The notes below the pieces were generated by a model. It was not told the origin of the DNA. It was given only the letters and a program-made list of their open reading frames with translations, and searched no databases. Position numbers and translations under genes: made by a program. A stretch of DNA of 64,000 bases. Source: JACPUX01 sp964517465. Its GTDB lineage: Bacteria; Pseudomonadota; Gammaproteobacteria; Burkholderiales; Casimicrobiaceae. Positions 53,390-61,879 of this stretch are shown here, piece by piece (positions within the stretch are counted from its first letter, which is position 1; every line of letters begins with the position of its first letter). The stretch covers positions 4,777 to 68,776 of the forward strand of contig CAZFEK010000023.1 of assembly GCA_964517465.1 (NCBI GenBank). Direction: 5' to 3'.

Positions 53390-53472
53390 GGCAACCTCCA
53401 CGTTCTGTGTCACGCAAATCTTTGCCGACATCCTAATTTGTTGAGGCAATGGAATAAATCCGCCGAAAGACA

Positions 53473-53497
53473 TAGGAAAAAAGGCCTAGGAAAAAAG
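53473..53497. repeat. Tandem TAGGAAAAAAG direct repeat
   Basis: The 11-base TAGGAAAAAAG occurs at 53473-53483 and 53487-53497 with a 14-base period, within the divergent gap between the pilus operon and gcdH. Two A-tracts about one to one and a half helical turns apart may bend DNA or bind a regulator. Function is not known. Confidence 0.6.
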
Positions 53498-53685
53498 TCA
53501 TGGGGGTGGTCTGCAGGCCTCGCTCCGCTTTGATCTGAATCATTTGGAGCTGGCTCGGGAGTTGCCAGCGGGCTTGCCCTGGGCGACTATTTCTTTTCGT
53601 TCCCGTTGCCGCCGGATCGGCTTTCGGGGGAGGTTGCAAATCATTGAGCCGTCGCTCCAGTGGAGACGCCGGGAGAGGAATTGAA

Positions 53686-54861
53686 ATGGCTGAAAAAGTA
53701 CGCTTCGTTTGGGAAGATCCGCTGCTCTTCGACTCGCAGTTGACCGACGAGGAGCGCATGGTGCGCGACACGGCGCACGCCTATGCGCAAGAGCGTCTCC
53801 TGCCGCGCGTGCGCGAGGCCTTCCGCAACGAGCACACCGATCCTGCGATTTTTCGCGAAATGGGTGAATTGGGCTTGCTGGGCATGACCATCGACGGTTA
53901 TGGCTGCGCCGGCATGAATTACGTGTCCTACGGGCTGGTGGCTCGCGAAGTCGAAAGGGTCGATTCCGGCTACCGCTCGATGATGAGCGTGCAGTCCTCT
54001 CTGGTGATGCATCCCATCTATGCCTATGGGACCGAGGCGCAGCGCGAAAAGTACCTGCCCAAGCTGGCCACCGGCGAATTGATCGGCTGCTTTGGCCTTA
54101 CCGAGCCCAACCACGGCTCCGACCCGGGGAGCATGGAAACGAGAGCTCGTAGCGCTCCCGGAGGCTACAAGCTTTCGGGCTCAAAAATGTGGATTACCAA
54201 CTCGCCCATCGCCGACGTTTTTGTGGTCTGGGCGAAATGTGACGACAACGTCATTCGAGGCTTCATTCTCGAGAAGGGGATGAAAGGCCTGTCAGCCCCC
54301 AAAATCGAAGGCAAGTTCAGCCTGCGCGCCTCGGTGACGGGCGAAATCGTCATGGACGAGGTTTTTGTTCCTCAAGAAAACCTGCTGCCCAAGGTGGAAG
54401 GCCTCAAAGGACCCTTCGGCTGCCTCAACAACGCGCGCTACGGCATCGCCTGGGGCGTGCTCGGTGCGGCCGAGTTCTGTTGGCACGCGGCGCGGCAGTA
54501 CACCCTCGATCGCAAGCAATTCGGCAAGCCCCTGGCCGCCAATCAGTTGATCCAGAAGAAGCTTGCGGACATGCAAACCGAGATCACCATTGCGCTGCAG
54601 TCCTGCCTGCGCATGGGCCGCATGAAAGACGAGGGCCAACTGGCCCCCGAAGTGGTGTCGATGATGAAGCGCAACTGCTGCGGCAAGTCGCTCGACATCG
54701 CGCGCACGGCGCGGGACATGCACGGAGGCAACGGTATTGCCGACGAATTTCACGTCATTCGCCATCTGGTGAATTTGGAAACGGTCAACACCTACGAGGG
54801 CACGCACGACATTCACGCCCTCATCCTGGGGCGGGCACAGACCGGTATTGCCGCTTTTTGA
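53686..54861 (+). CDS. gcdH: Glutaryl-CoA dehydrogenase
   Basis: GcdH oxidises and decarboxylates glutaryl-CoA to crotonyl-CoA, in lysine, tryptophan and aromatic-acid degradation. The 391-residue acyl-CoA dehydrogenase has the flavin motif CFGLTEPNHGSDPGSM and the catalytic glutamate in NTYEGTHDIHALILGRA, diagnostic of GcdH rather than other acyl-CoA dehydrogenases. ATG 53686 (MAEKVRFVWEDPLLF) is preceded by GAGAGGAA. The maleyl-isomerase gene starts five bases after its stop. Confidence 0.95.
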   Translation: MAEKVRFVWEDPLLFDSQLTDEERMVRDTAHAYAQERLLPRVREAFRNEHTDPAIFREMGELGLLGMTIDGYGCAGMNYVSYGLVAREVERVDSGYRSMMSVQSSLVMHPIYAYGTEAQREKYLPKLATGELIGCFGLTEPNHGSDPGSMETRARSAPGGYKLSGSKMWITNSPIADVFVVWAKCDDNVIRGFILEKGMKGLSAPKIEGKFSLRASVTGEIVMDEVFVPQENLLPKVEGLKGPFGCLNNARYGIAWGVLGAAEFCWHAARQYTLDRKQFGKPLAANQLIQKKLADMQTEITIALQSCLRMGRMKDEGQLAPEVVSMMKRNCCGKSLDIARTARDMHGGNGIADEFHVIRHLVNLETVNTYEGTHDIHALILGRAQTGIAAF

Positions 54862-54866
54862 GCCGC

Positions 54867-55511
54867 GTGAAGCTCTACAGCTACTGGCGCAGTTCCGCAG
54901 CCTATCGGGTGCGGATTGCGCTGGGCCTGAAGGGCTTGGCTTATGACACCCTGCCGATACACCTCACGCGTGGCGGCGGGGAGCAGCACAGCAAGGCCTA
55001 TCGAGCGCTCAATCCAGAAGGCCTGGTGCCGGCGCTGGTGGACGGCGACGATCTGCTGACCCAATCGCTCGCCATCATCGAATACCTCGATGAGCGCTTC
55101 CCCCAGCCGCCGCTTTTGCCTCGCGGCGCCACGGCCCGGGCGCGGGTGCGCTCCTTGGCGCTCGCCGTCGCCTGCGAAATCCATCCGCTGAACAATCTGC
55201 GCGTGCTGCAGTATCTGGGCCAGCATTTCGGGGCGGACGAAAAGGCCAGGACCAAGTGGTACCACCATTGGCTTGGCTTGGGCTTGGATGCGCTGGAAAA
55301 GCGGCTATCCACTGAAGGGGCCACCGGCGTTTTTTGCCACGGAGCGATGCCAGGATTGGCCGACGTTTGCCTGGTGCCCCAGTTGGCCAATGCCCGGCGT
55401 TATGCTTTCGACCTGGAACCCTATCCCACGCTCGGCCGCATCGAGGCCGCGTGTCTCGCCCTGCCGGCGTTTGCCGCCGCGGCCCCGGAGCGCCAGCCCG
55501 ACGCGGCGTGA
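54867..55511 (+). CDS. Zeta-class GST isomerase (maleylpyruvate/maleylacetoacetate isomerase)
   Basis: The 214-residue protein has the zeta-class active site SSAAYRVRIALGLKG (residues about 9-23) and EYLDERFPQPPLLP. It isomerises a cis maleyl product to the fumaryl form with glutathione, in gentisate (NagL) or homogentisate (MaiA) breakdown. The start is GTG (54867), giving VKLYSYWRSSAAYRV. The FAH-family hydrolase gene follows after 23 bases, the paired next step. Which ring-cleavage pathway applies is open, since no dioxygenase is near. Confidence 0.88.
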   Translation: MKLYSYWRSSAAYRVRIALGLKGLAYDTLPIHLTRGGGEQHSKAYRALNPEGLVPALVDGDDLLTQSLAIIEYLDERFPQPPLLPRGATARARVRSLALAVACEIHPLNNLRVLQYLGQHFGADEKARTKWYHHWLGLGLDALEKRLSTEGATGVFCHGAMPGLADVCLVPQLANARRYAFDLEPYPTLGRIEAACLALPAFAAAAPERQPDAA

Positions 55512-55534
55512 ACGATGCTCACTTGGAGATTGCC

Positions 55535-56230
55535 ATGAGTCTTTATGCTTTTCCTCTTTGGACTCCGCCCGCTTTGCCGATCGCGGGCAGGGACGAACTG
55601 TTCCCGGTGCGGCACATCTTCTGCGTCGGACGCAACTACGCCGAGCACGTGAAGGAAATGGGCGGTGATGCGGCCAAAGAACCGCCTTGTTTCTTCACCA
55701 AAGCGGCCGATGCCATCGTGCCGGGCGGCGGTGCCGTGCGTTACCCGCTGGGCACCAAAAATCTGCACCACGAGATCGAGCTGGTGGTGGCGATCGGCGG
55801 CGAGGGCGAGAACCTCACGACCGAGGAGGCCCTGAGTTGCATTTATGGTTACGCCGTCGGCATTGATTTTACCCGGCGCGACCTGCAGAACGCGGCGAAG
55901 GAAGCCCGTCAACCCTGGGACCTGGGCAAGTCTTTTGCCCAGGCAGCGCCGGTGAGCGCCATTCATCCCGCGCAGACGGTTGGTTTGGTCTCCCGCGGCG
56001 ACATTTGGCTGGAGGTCAACGGCACTCGCCGCCAGGCAGGCAAATTGGAAGACATGATCTGGGACCTGCCCAATGTGATCGCCTTTTTGTCCCGATATTA
56101 TCGCTTGCTGCCCGGAGATCTGATCTTTACCGGCACGCCTTCCGGGGTAGGACCGGTGGTGCCCGGCGATCGCCTCCGGGGCGGAGTCGAGGGTCTGGGC
56201 ACCCTGGACGTTGAAATTTTTTCTCGCTAG
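55535..56230 (+). CDS. FAH-family hydrolase (fumarylpyruvate hydrolase type)
   Basis: The 231-residue protein is a short FAH-fold enzyme: IFCVGRNYAEHVKEMGG, FTKAADAIVPGG, the metal-binding HHEIELVVAIG, and FTGTPSGVGPV. Length fits fumarylpyruvate hydrolase (NagK) rather than the larger fumarylacetoacetase. With the isomerase before it, it would give fumarate and pyruvate from fumarylpyruvate. ATG 55535 follows GGAGATTGCC. Confidence 0.88.
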   Translation: MSLYAFPLWTPPALPIAGRDELFPVRHIFCVGRNYAEHVKEMGGDAAKEPPCFFTKAADAIVPGGGAVRYPLGTKNLHHEIELVVAIGGEGENLTTEEALSCIYGYAVGIDFTRRDLQNAAKEARQPWDLGKSFAQAAPVSAIHPAQTVGLVSRGDIWLEVNGTRRQAGKLEDMIWDLPNVIAFLSRYYRLLPGDLIFTGTPSGVGPVVPGDRLRGGVEGLGTLDVEIFSR

Positions 56231-56246
56231 CCGCGCGCACGAGCGG

Positions 56247-58835
56247 CTACGCTGAGCCCCTGTGGGCCTGGAGGTAGGCCGGAACTTCTACCGGCCTGAG
56301 GGCCGGGGCGAAGTAGTATCCCTGCGCTTCGTCGCAGCCCTCGGCGCGCAGGAATTCGAGCTGCTCCGGACTGGCAACGCCTTCTCCCACGGCGCGTAGT
56401 TTCAGCGCCTTCGCGAGTGCGAGGATGGCGCGCACGATCGCCGCATCATCCGGATCGGTCTGAATGTCGCGGATGAATTGCTGGTCGATCTTGAGCTTCT
56501 TCACCGGGAAACGCTTCAAGTAGGACAGACTCGAGTAGCCCACGCCGAAATCGTCGACCACCAGCGCAATGCCTCGTTCATCCAAGGCTTTGAGGGTGTG
56601 CAGGTCGCGATCGCGGTCTTGCATCAGGGTGCTCTCGGTGATTTCGATTTCCAGCGCATCTCCCTGCAGCCGGGCGTCTTCCAGCGCGTAACTGACTGTG
56701 GCGAGCAAATTGCTCTGGTGGAACTGGCGCGCCGAGATGTTGATCGCCAGCGGAATTTGCGGCAGACCGGCGTCCCGCCAGCGCCGGCTTTGCTGGCAAG
56801 CCTCGTGCACGACCCAGTCGCCGATCGGCAGGATGAGGTTGCTCTCCTCGGCGACGGTGATGAACCGGTCCGGACCCAGAAGGCCGAGTTCGGGGTGATG
56901 CCAGCGCAGCAAAGCCTCAAGGCAGACCGGTCTTTCGCGGGCAATGTCGAAAATCGGCTGATACCACAGTTCGAGTTCATCGCGCTCGATGGCGCGCCGC
57001 AGGCTGTTTTCGATGCGAAAGAAATGTTCCGCGGCGACGTTCATGTTCTGGGCGAAAAACTGCACCCGATTGCGCCCGCCCGCTTTGGCCTGATACATCG
57101 CGGTATCGGCGTTGCGCATCAAGGTTTCCACATCCCGACCGTCTTCCGGGAAGAGGCAAACGCCCAGCGATGCCGCGACGTGCAGTTCATGCCCTTCGAC
57201 CAGGAACGGGGGCTCCAGGGCATGCATCAGCTTGTCGGATACGGTGCGGGCTTCGCCGACATCGCCGACTTTGGGCATGACCACCACGAACTCGTCCCCC
57301 CCCAGCCGAGCGACCGTATCCTCGGCTCGAACCGCGGCGCGAAGCCGAGAAGCGACATCGACGATCAACCGATCGCCGGTGGCATGGCCCAGGTTGTCGT
57401 TGATGGTTTTGAAACGATCGAGATCGACGAACAAGACCGCCACCCGATGACCGTGCCGCTCGGCGAGCGCCAGGCTTTGCGACAGCCGATCGTGCAAGAG
57501 GGTGCGGTTGGGCAAATCGGTGAGCGCATCGTGATGCGCCATGTGGCGCATGCGATCCTCGATTTGTTTGCGTTCGCGGATTTCCGACTGCAGCATGCTG
57601 TTGGCCAGCACCAGTTCGATGGTGCGGGAGTGGACGCGCTGTTCCAATTCATCCCGAGCTTGCAGCAACATCTGCTGCGTCTTGCGGGCTTCGGTGATGT
57701 CAGCGGAAATGCCCAAGTAGCCGGTGATGAGACCCTGCACATCATACAGCGCGCTCATCGTCAGGCGCACCGGAAGGCGCCGGCCTTGCCGCGTGATCAT
57801 GGTCCACTCGCGCTCCTCCGGGCGCCCGGCGCGGGCGCGGGCGATAAACACTTCAAACCCGGGCTGCACCGGCTTGCCCGATTCACGCGACAGTTCGTCA
57901 GCGCGCTCGGCGATCTCCGCGGCATCGTGAAACAGGGCGGGGGTCGCGCGACTGACCAATTCGTTGGCGACATAGCCCAGCATGCGCTCAGCGCCGCGGT
58001 TGAAGGTCTGAATCAGACCGGCGGTGTCAGTGGAGATGATGGCCAGGTGGGCGCCGTCGAGTATTGCTTGCTGCAGCGCGAGGGTGCGGGCTAGCACTTC
58101 CTCCGTCTGTTTGCGGGCCGTGATGTCTTCATAAAGCCAAATCGTGCCGTGGATCGGTTGCGCTGGGTCCAGTGGCCGCCCTATGGTGCGGCACCAGAAG
58201 CGCCGGCCATCGCGGCGCAGGAAATGGAAGACGTGCTCGAAATTCCCGTCGGTCGCGATGGAGGTGTAGGCGCGGCGCCCCGCTTCCAGCCATTCTTCTT
58301 CGCTGCCGTACCACTCGCGCGTGCTTCTGCCCTGCATTTCGCCCGGCGCGAAGCCGAACAACTCTTCGGCCTTGCGATTGCAGCGTTGGATCAAGCGATC
58401 TTTGATGAAGGCGATGCCTACCAGGGCGTTGTCGAAGATGCCCTGCAGCTCCAGCAAAGACCGTTGCACCTCGCCCTCGGCCAAGGGCTCGACCAGGCCG
58501 ACGAGAACGACCTCGATGCCGTCCAGCAGGCTCACTCGCCGCGCCGTGGCGCGAAAGCGCAAGGTCAAGCCGGGCTCTCGCTTGAGGCCCAGGTGAAGGT
58601 TGCTGGCGCCATTCTTGAGCAGCTCGTGCCACGCCTCCTGGCTGTCGTCAGTCAAATAGTCTGCGAACCGCCGTCCGGGGAGCTCGGCCAGCGGGCGCCC
58701 GAGCGCCAAGCCCAGCGCGGCGTTGGCGCGCAGGACGCACCCTTGCGGATCACAAGCGAGCGTGGGGAGCGGAGAAAGCGCCAGCACTTCCGGGGGCAGG
58801 GTGCTCTTGCTGGTCTCAGTGGCAAGGTCAGCCAT
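56247..58835 (-). CDS. PAS-GGDEF-EAL c-di-GMP enzyme
   Basis: The 862-residue protein has three PAS-like regions (about 15-115, 125-240, 255-385), a linker coiled coil, a GGDEF domain and an EAL domain. The active site GGDEF is intact at 512-516, and the inhibitory RxxD site lies five residues upstream (RAED). EAL is intact at 640-642 (CLEALLRWH), with DDFGVGYSSLSYL and the GEGV segment further on. It could thus make or break c-di-GMP. No membrane segment is seen. The start (58835 or 58877) is uncertain as neither has a clear ribosome binding site. Confidence 0.93.
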   Translation of the reverse strand: MADLATETSKSTLPPEVLALSPLPTLACDPQGCVLRANAALGLALGRPLAELPGRRFADYLTDDSQEAWHELLKNGASNLHLGLKREPGLTLRFRATARRVSLLDGIEVVLVGLVEPLAEGEVQRSLLELQGIFDNALVGIAFIKDRLIQRCNRKAEELFGFAPGEMQGRSTREWYGSEEEWLEAGRRAYTSIATDGNFEHVFHFLRRDGRRFWCRTIGRPLDPAQPIHGTIWLYEDITARKQTEEVLARTLALQQAILDGAHLAIISTDTAGLIQTFNRGAERMLGYVANELVSRATPALFHDAAEIAERADELSRESGKPVQPGFEVFIARARAGRPEEREWTMITRQGRRLPVRLTMSALYDVQGLITGYLGISADITEARKTQQMLLQARDELEQRVHSRTIELVLANSMLQSEIRERKQIEDRMRHMAHHDALTDLPNRTLLHDRLSQSLALAERHGHRVAVLFVDLDRFKTINDNLGHATGDRLIVDVASRLRAAVRAEDTVARLGGDEFVVVMPKVGDVGEARTVSDKLMHALEPPFLVEGHELHVAASLGVCLFPEDGRDVETLMRNADTAMYQAKAGGRNRVQFFAQNMNVAAEHFFRIENSLRRAIERDELELWYQPIFDIARERPVCLEALLRWHHPELGLLGPDRFITVAEESNLILPIGDWVVHEACQQSRRWRDAGLPQIPLAINISARQFHQSNLLATVSYALEDARLQGDALEIEITESTLMQDRDRDLHTLKALDERGIALVVDDFGVGYSSLSYLKRFPVKKLKIDQQFIRDIQTDPDDAAIVRAILALAKALKLRAVGEGVASPEQLEFLRAEGCDEAQGYYFAPALRPVEVPAYLQAHRGSA

Positions 58836-58892
58836 TGAAAGAGTGTAGACCCGGCCGAGCGCGGGCGCAAAGCCCATTCGAGGCGGGCGGCC

Positions 58893-60203
58893 TTAGCCCG
58901 TCAGCGGCATCTCGGGCAGACTGACGCGGGCGATCGTGCCGCCGCCTTCGCGTTGCAACAGCACAAATTCGCCGCCGTGCAGGCGCGCCACGCGCTCGAC
59001 GATGGCCAGGCCCAAACCCGAACCCATGGCGCCGCCCCGCGCCGCCGAGAGCCGGGTAAAGGGTTTCTTGAGCCTTTCCACTTGATCGGGCGGAATGCCA
59101 GGTCCGCGGTCAGCCACTTCGATCACTACCCGGCCGCTTTCGCGGCGAGTGAAGAGTTCGACGCTAGGGCTGCCGTACTTGTAGGCGTTGTCGATCAAGT
59201 TGGTGAGCAATCGCTCGATCGACGTGCTGCGCAAAATCAACTGCGGCAGCTCCCGGGTTTGGATGCGGATTTCGCGGCCATTGCGGCGGTAGCGCTCGGC
59301 GACATGCGTGGCGATGCGATTGAGATCGCAACTCGTCATCGTGAGATTTTCTTCGCCGCGTGCGAAATCGAGGAACTGATGGATGATGCGATCCATCTCC
59401 TCGACGTCCTCGATCATGCCCTGGCGCAGGTCCGGGTCACTGACGCCCATTTCGGCGCCCAAGCGCATTCGCGCCAAAGGCGTGCGAAGATCGTGAGAAA
59501 CGCTGGCCAGGAGGACGACCCGATCGGCTTCCATCTGCTGCAAATTGGCTGCCATTTGATTGAAGCCGCGCGAAAGCTGGGCAATTTCTTCGGGTCCCGT
59601 CTCCGCCAGGGGTTTGGGAGTCTGCCCCTGGCCGATTTCCTGGACGGCTTGGGCGAGGCGCTTGAGCGGGCTGGCGATACGTCGCGCGAAAACCCAGGCC
59701 GAGAAGCCCAGCAGGAGCACCACAAATGCAGTCCAGAACAGGAAGCGACGGGGAGTTTCGTTCTCTTGCAGGCGTGAAAACGGGAAACCGGCCCAATACG
59801 CCCGCTCCGCGGTTTGGAGTCTGATCCAGAGCATCTGCTCGCGCGGTTCTATGCGCAGCAGCGTGCCTTCGCCAAACACTTCTTTGAGCTTTTCGGCCAA
59901 TTCCACCATCACCGGGGTGCGGGGCGGCAGACCAACTTCGGCTCGGTCTTGCACCCTCAGGATACGCGCGCCATAAGCGGCACCCAATCGTTCCAGATGG
60001 CCGCTTCGTTCGGCCGAATCAGCGTTGGCGAGCGCTTCGCGCAGCGCCTGCAATTGCGCGACCTTGGTGTCGCTGATCTGGCGCAGCACCAAGTGAGCTC
60101 TATCCTGCCGAAAAAGCAGAACCGCCGTGCCTTGGCTGACGACGATGAGCAGCAACAGCAGCAGCGCCAGCCTCCAGGCAAGCGACTGCGGCCAAAGCCT
60201 CAA
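58893..60203 (-). CDS. EnvZ-like sensor histidine kinase
   Basis: The 436-residue kinase has two TM helices (about 9-30 and 155-173) around a periplasmic domain, a HAMP region, and the phosphoacceptor H237 in ASVSHDLRTPLARM. ATPase boxes are present (NLIDNAYKYG, DRGPGIP, GSGLGLAIVER). The TTG start (60203-60201) overlaps the regulator stop as TTGA with GGAG seven bases upstream, so translation is coupled. It is annotated EnvZ-like from the paired OmpR-type regulator; the signal is unknown. Confidence 0.9.
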   Translation of the reverse strand: MRLWPQSLAWRLALLLLLLIVVSQGTAVLLFRQDRAHLVLRQISDTKVAQLQALREALANADSAERSGHLERLGAAYGARILRVQDRAEVGLPPRTPVMVELAEKLKEVFGEGTLLRIEPREQMLWIRLQTAERAYWAGFPFSRLQENETPRRFLFWTAFVVLLLGFSAWVFARRIASPLKRLAQAVQEIGQGQTPKPLAETGPEEIAQLSRGFNQMAANLQQMEADRVVLLASVSHDLRTPLARMRLGAEMGVSDPDLRQGMIEDVEEMDRIIHQFLDFARGEENLTMTSCDLNRIATHVAERYRRNGREIRIQTRELPQLILRSTSIERLLTNLIDNAYKYGSPSVELFTRRESGRVVIEVADRGPGIPPDQVERLKKPFTRLSAARGGAMGSGLGLAIVERVARLHGGEFVLLQREGGGTIARVSLPEMPLTG

Positions 60204-60931
60204 GCGGCTTCTCCGTCCGGAACGAAAACGTATCCGAATCCCCAAACCGTCTGGATGTAGCGAGGGCTGCTCGGGTCCGGCTCGACGAGTTTGCGCAAAC
60301 GCGAGATCTGCACGTCGATGGCGCGATCGAACACTTCATGGTCCCGACCGCGCGCCAGCAGCATCAATTTTTCCCGGGCCAAGGGCTGCCGGGGATGGGT
60401 AACCAACACCTTGAGCAAACCAAATTCGCCGGTGGTGAGGGCGATCATTTCCTCATTGCGCTTCAGGCTGCGGGTGGAAAGATTCAGAGTGCAGGGGCCG
60501 AAGCTGACCGTGCCTTCCTCGGCCGGCGCCCCCGGCGCGGCGGTATGCTCGGCCTGGCGCCGCAGCACGGCATTGATACGGGCGACGAGTTCACGCGGGT
60601 TGAAAGGTTTGGGCAGATAGTCGTCGGCGCCCATTTCGAGGCCGATGATGCGGTCCACATCCTCGCCTTTGGCGGTGAGCATGATGATGGGCACGGTTTC
60701 GCCATTGGCGCGCAGGCGGCGACAGATCGACAAGCCGTCTTCGCCGGGCATCATCAGATCCAGCACCAGCAGGTGTGGCGGATCGCGCTGCAACCTGCGG
60801 TCGAGCATGGCGCCGTCGGTGAGCGTTTGCACCTGGAAACCCTGTTCCGTGAGGTAGCGGTTCAAGAGGTCGCGCAGGCGCACGTCGTCGTCGACGATCA
60901 GGATTTTGTGCGGCGTGGGGCGAGTATTCAT
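60200..60931 (-). CDS. OmpR-family response regulator
   Basis: The 243-residue regulator has a receiver with D14-D16 acidic cluster (IVDDDVRLRDLL), phosphoacceptor D58 (LVLDLMMPGEDG) and lysine in YLPKPFNPREL. The winged-helix C-terminal domain is typical (TTGEFGLLKVLV, DVQISRLRKLVE, IQTVWGFGYVFVP). The sequence is close to OmpR itself. ATG 60931 has AGGA eight bases before it; ATG 60940 is an alternative. It is divergent from a Spy/CpxP-like gene, whose gap contains repeated TTGTAACG sites. Confidence 0.93.
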   Translation of the reverse strand: MNTRPTPHKILIVDDDVRLRDLLNRYLTEQGFQVQTLTDGAMLDRRLQRDPPHLLVLDLMMPGEDGLSICRRLRANGETVPIIMLTAKGEDVDRIIGLEMGADDYLPKPFNPRELVARINAVLRRQAEHTAAPGAPAEEGTVSFGPCTLNLSTRSLKRNEEMIALTTGEFGLLKVLVTHPRQPLAREKLMLLARGRDHEVFDRAIDVQISRLRKLVEPDPSSPRYIQTVWGFGYVFVPDGEAA

Positions 60932-60985
60932 GGCGCTCATCCTATCCAATCCGGCGTGAGGAAAGGGGCGCCGGCTTGTGAGCGA

Positions 60986-61022
60986 TTGTAACGCCGAGCG
61001 GGTTTGTAACGAATGCTTACAA
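60986..61022. promoter_or_regulatory. Repeated TTGTAACG sites with inverted copy
   Basis: TTGTAACG occurs at 60986-60993 and 61004-61011, an 18-base period, and TTGTAA (61004-61009) forms an inverted repeat with TTACAA (61017-61022). It lies between the OmpR-like gene and the Spy-like gene. Such spaced GTAAC elements suit an OmpR/CpxR-type regulator; binding is inferred. Confidence 0.55.
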
Positions 61023-61205
61023 GCGCTCCCTCGCGCCGCCAAAACCTGGGGCGCACAATGGCCTCCAAGCAGTACGCCGGAAACGCGAAAAGCGCCCCAC
61101 GATTTACGCCGGGTTTCGGGAGTGACTCGGGAGCAGCGGGCGCGGCGATGCCGGCAAGTGTGGCAGGGGCCTTGTATTCAACCGTTCTTGGGAAAGGAAT
61201 TCGTC

Positions 61206-61664
61206 ATGAAACGTTTGTTCCAGATTTTTGTGGTCACCAGTGCCTTGCTGGCCACGCCTTTGACCTTGTGGGCGAGCCCCGGGCTGGGCGGCGACGCTTT
61301 CGCGCTGCCGCCGCAAGCCAAAGAGCGCCTCAACCTCACGCCCGAACAGAGCGCGCAATGGGATTACGCGGCGCAACGGAGTCGTGCCGCGGGTGAGGCG
61401 ATGAAAGCCTCGCGCCGCGAACTGAAAGAAGCCACCAAGGCCGAATTGGCCAAGCCCGAACCCGATCTGGCCGCGCTCGCGGCACTGGGCGACAGCGCGC
61501 AGGCGCGCAACCAGCAGGCCAGGCATGCCGCCCGTGACGAGTGGCTCAAGCTCTACGCCAGCATGAGCGGCGCGCAGAAGGCCACGGTGCGCGAGTTCTT
61601 GATCAAACGCATCGAGCGCGCGGAGCAGTTCCGCCAGCATATGCGCGAGCGCTTCTCCGGCTGA
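61206..61664 (+). CDS. Spy/CpxP-like periplasmic protein
   Basis: The 152-residue protein has a signal peptide (MKRLFQIFVVTSALLATPL, cleavage near WAS) and a helical body. LNLTPEQSAQWD holds the LTxxQ motif of Spy/CpxP proteins, periplasmic chaperones or regulators of envelope stress. The body is rich in Ala, Arg, Glu and Lys. AAAGGAATT precedes ATG 61206. It is divergent from the OmpR/EnvZ-like operon, which suggests that the pair controls it, as CpxR controls cpxP. Confidence 0.82.
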   Translation: MKRLFQIFVVTSALLATPLTLWASPGLGGDAFALPPQAKERLNLTPEQSAQWDYAAQRSRAAGEAMKASRRELKEATKAELAKPEPDLAALAALGDSAQARNQQARHAARDEWLKLYASMSGAQKATVREFLIKRIERAEQFRQHMRERFSG

Positions 61665-61692
61665 CCTCCGTTTCTTCTCCTAGCAGTAGTTG

Positions 61693-61752
61693 ACCTCCTC
61701 GGTCGCCATTGGCCTGCCCTTCCCGGGCGGGCCGTTTTTTTTCCGAGGAGGT
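61693..61752 (+). terminator. Terminator nested in a larger inverted repeat
   Basis: The inner hairpin pairs GGCCTGCCC (61711-61719) with GGGCGGGCC (61725-61733) and is followed by eight Ts (61735-61742). An outer perfect 10-bp inverted repeat, ACCTCCTCGG (61693-61702) with CCGAGGAGGT (61743-61752), encloses it. It lies 28 bases after the Spy-like gene. Confidence 0.85.
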
Positions 61753-61801
61753 GCCCCGGACCCCGGCTCGACACCGGATACAACGCTGCCCGCCAAAAGA
61801 A

Positions 61802-61833
61802 AAAGCCGCGCAAACAAGTCTTGGCGCGGCTTT
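61802..61833 (-). terminator. Terminator of mdh (minus strand)
   Basis: On the minus strand AAAGCCGCGC (61833-61824) pairs with GCGCGGCTTT (61811-61802) around a 12-base loop, followed by a T-rich run. A second perfect 11-bp hairpin (61841-61851 with 61858-61868) without a T tract lies between it and the mdh stop. Confidence 0.85.
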
Positions 61834-61879
61834 CTCGCGCGGGGCGGCCGGTGCCAACCGGCCGCCCCAGGGGGGAGTT

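Noticed and set aside
53395..53412. An AlgR-like box (CGTTC core) near the pilus operon start.
   Set aside because: Only about six of nine positions match and it is a single copy; too weak to call.
53410..53440. A sigma54-like promoter (GGCA...TTGC) upstream of the first pilin gene.
   Set aside because: The GG and GC elements are nine bases apart instead of the required ten, so it does not fit the -24/-12 pattern.
56478..58094. A 538-codon plus-strand frame opposite the GGDEF-EAL gene.
   Set aside because: The minus-strand frame has intact PAS, GGDEF and EAL motifs; the plus-strand product has none and mirrors codon bias.
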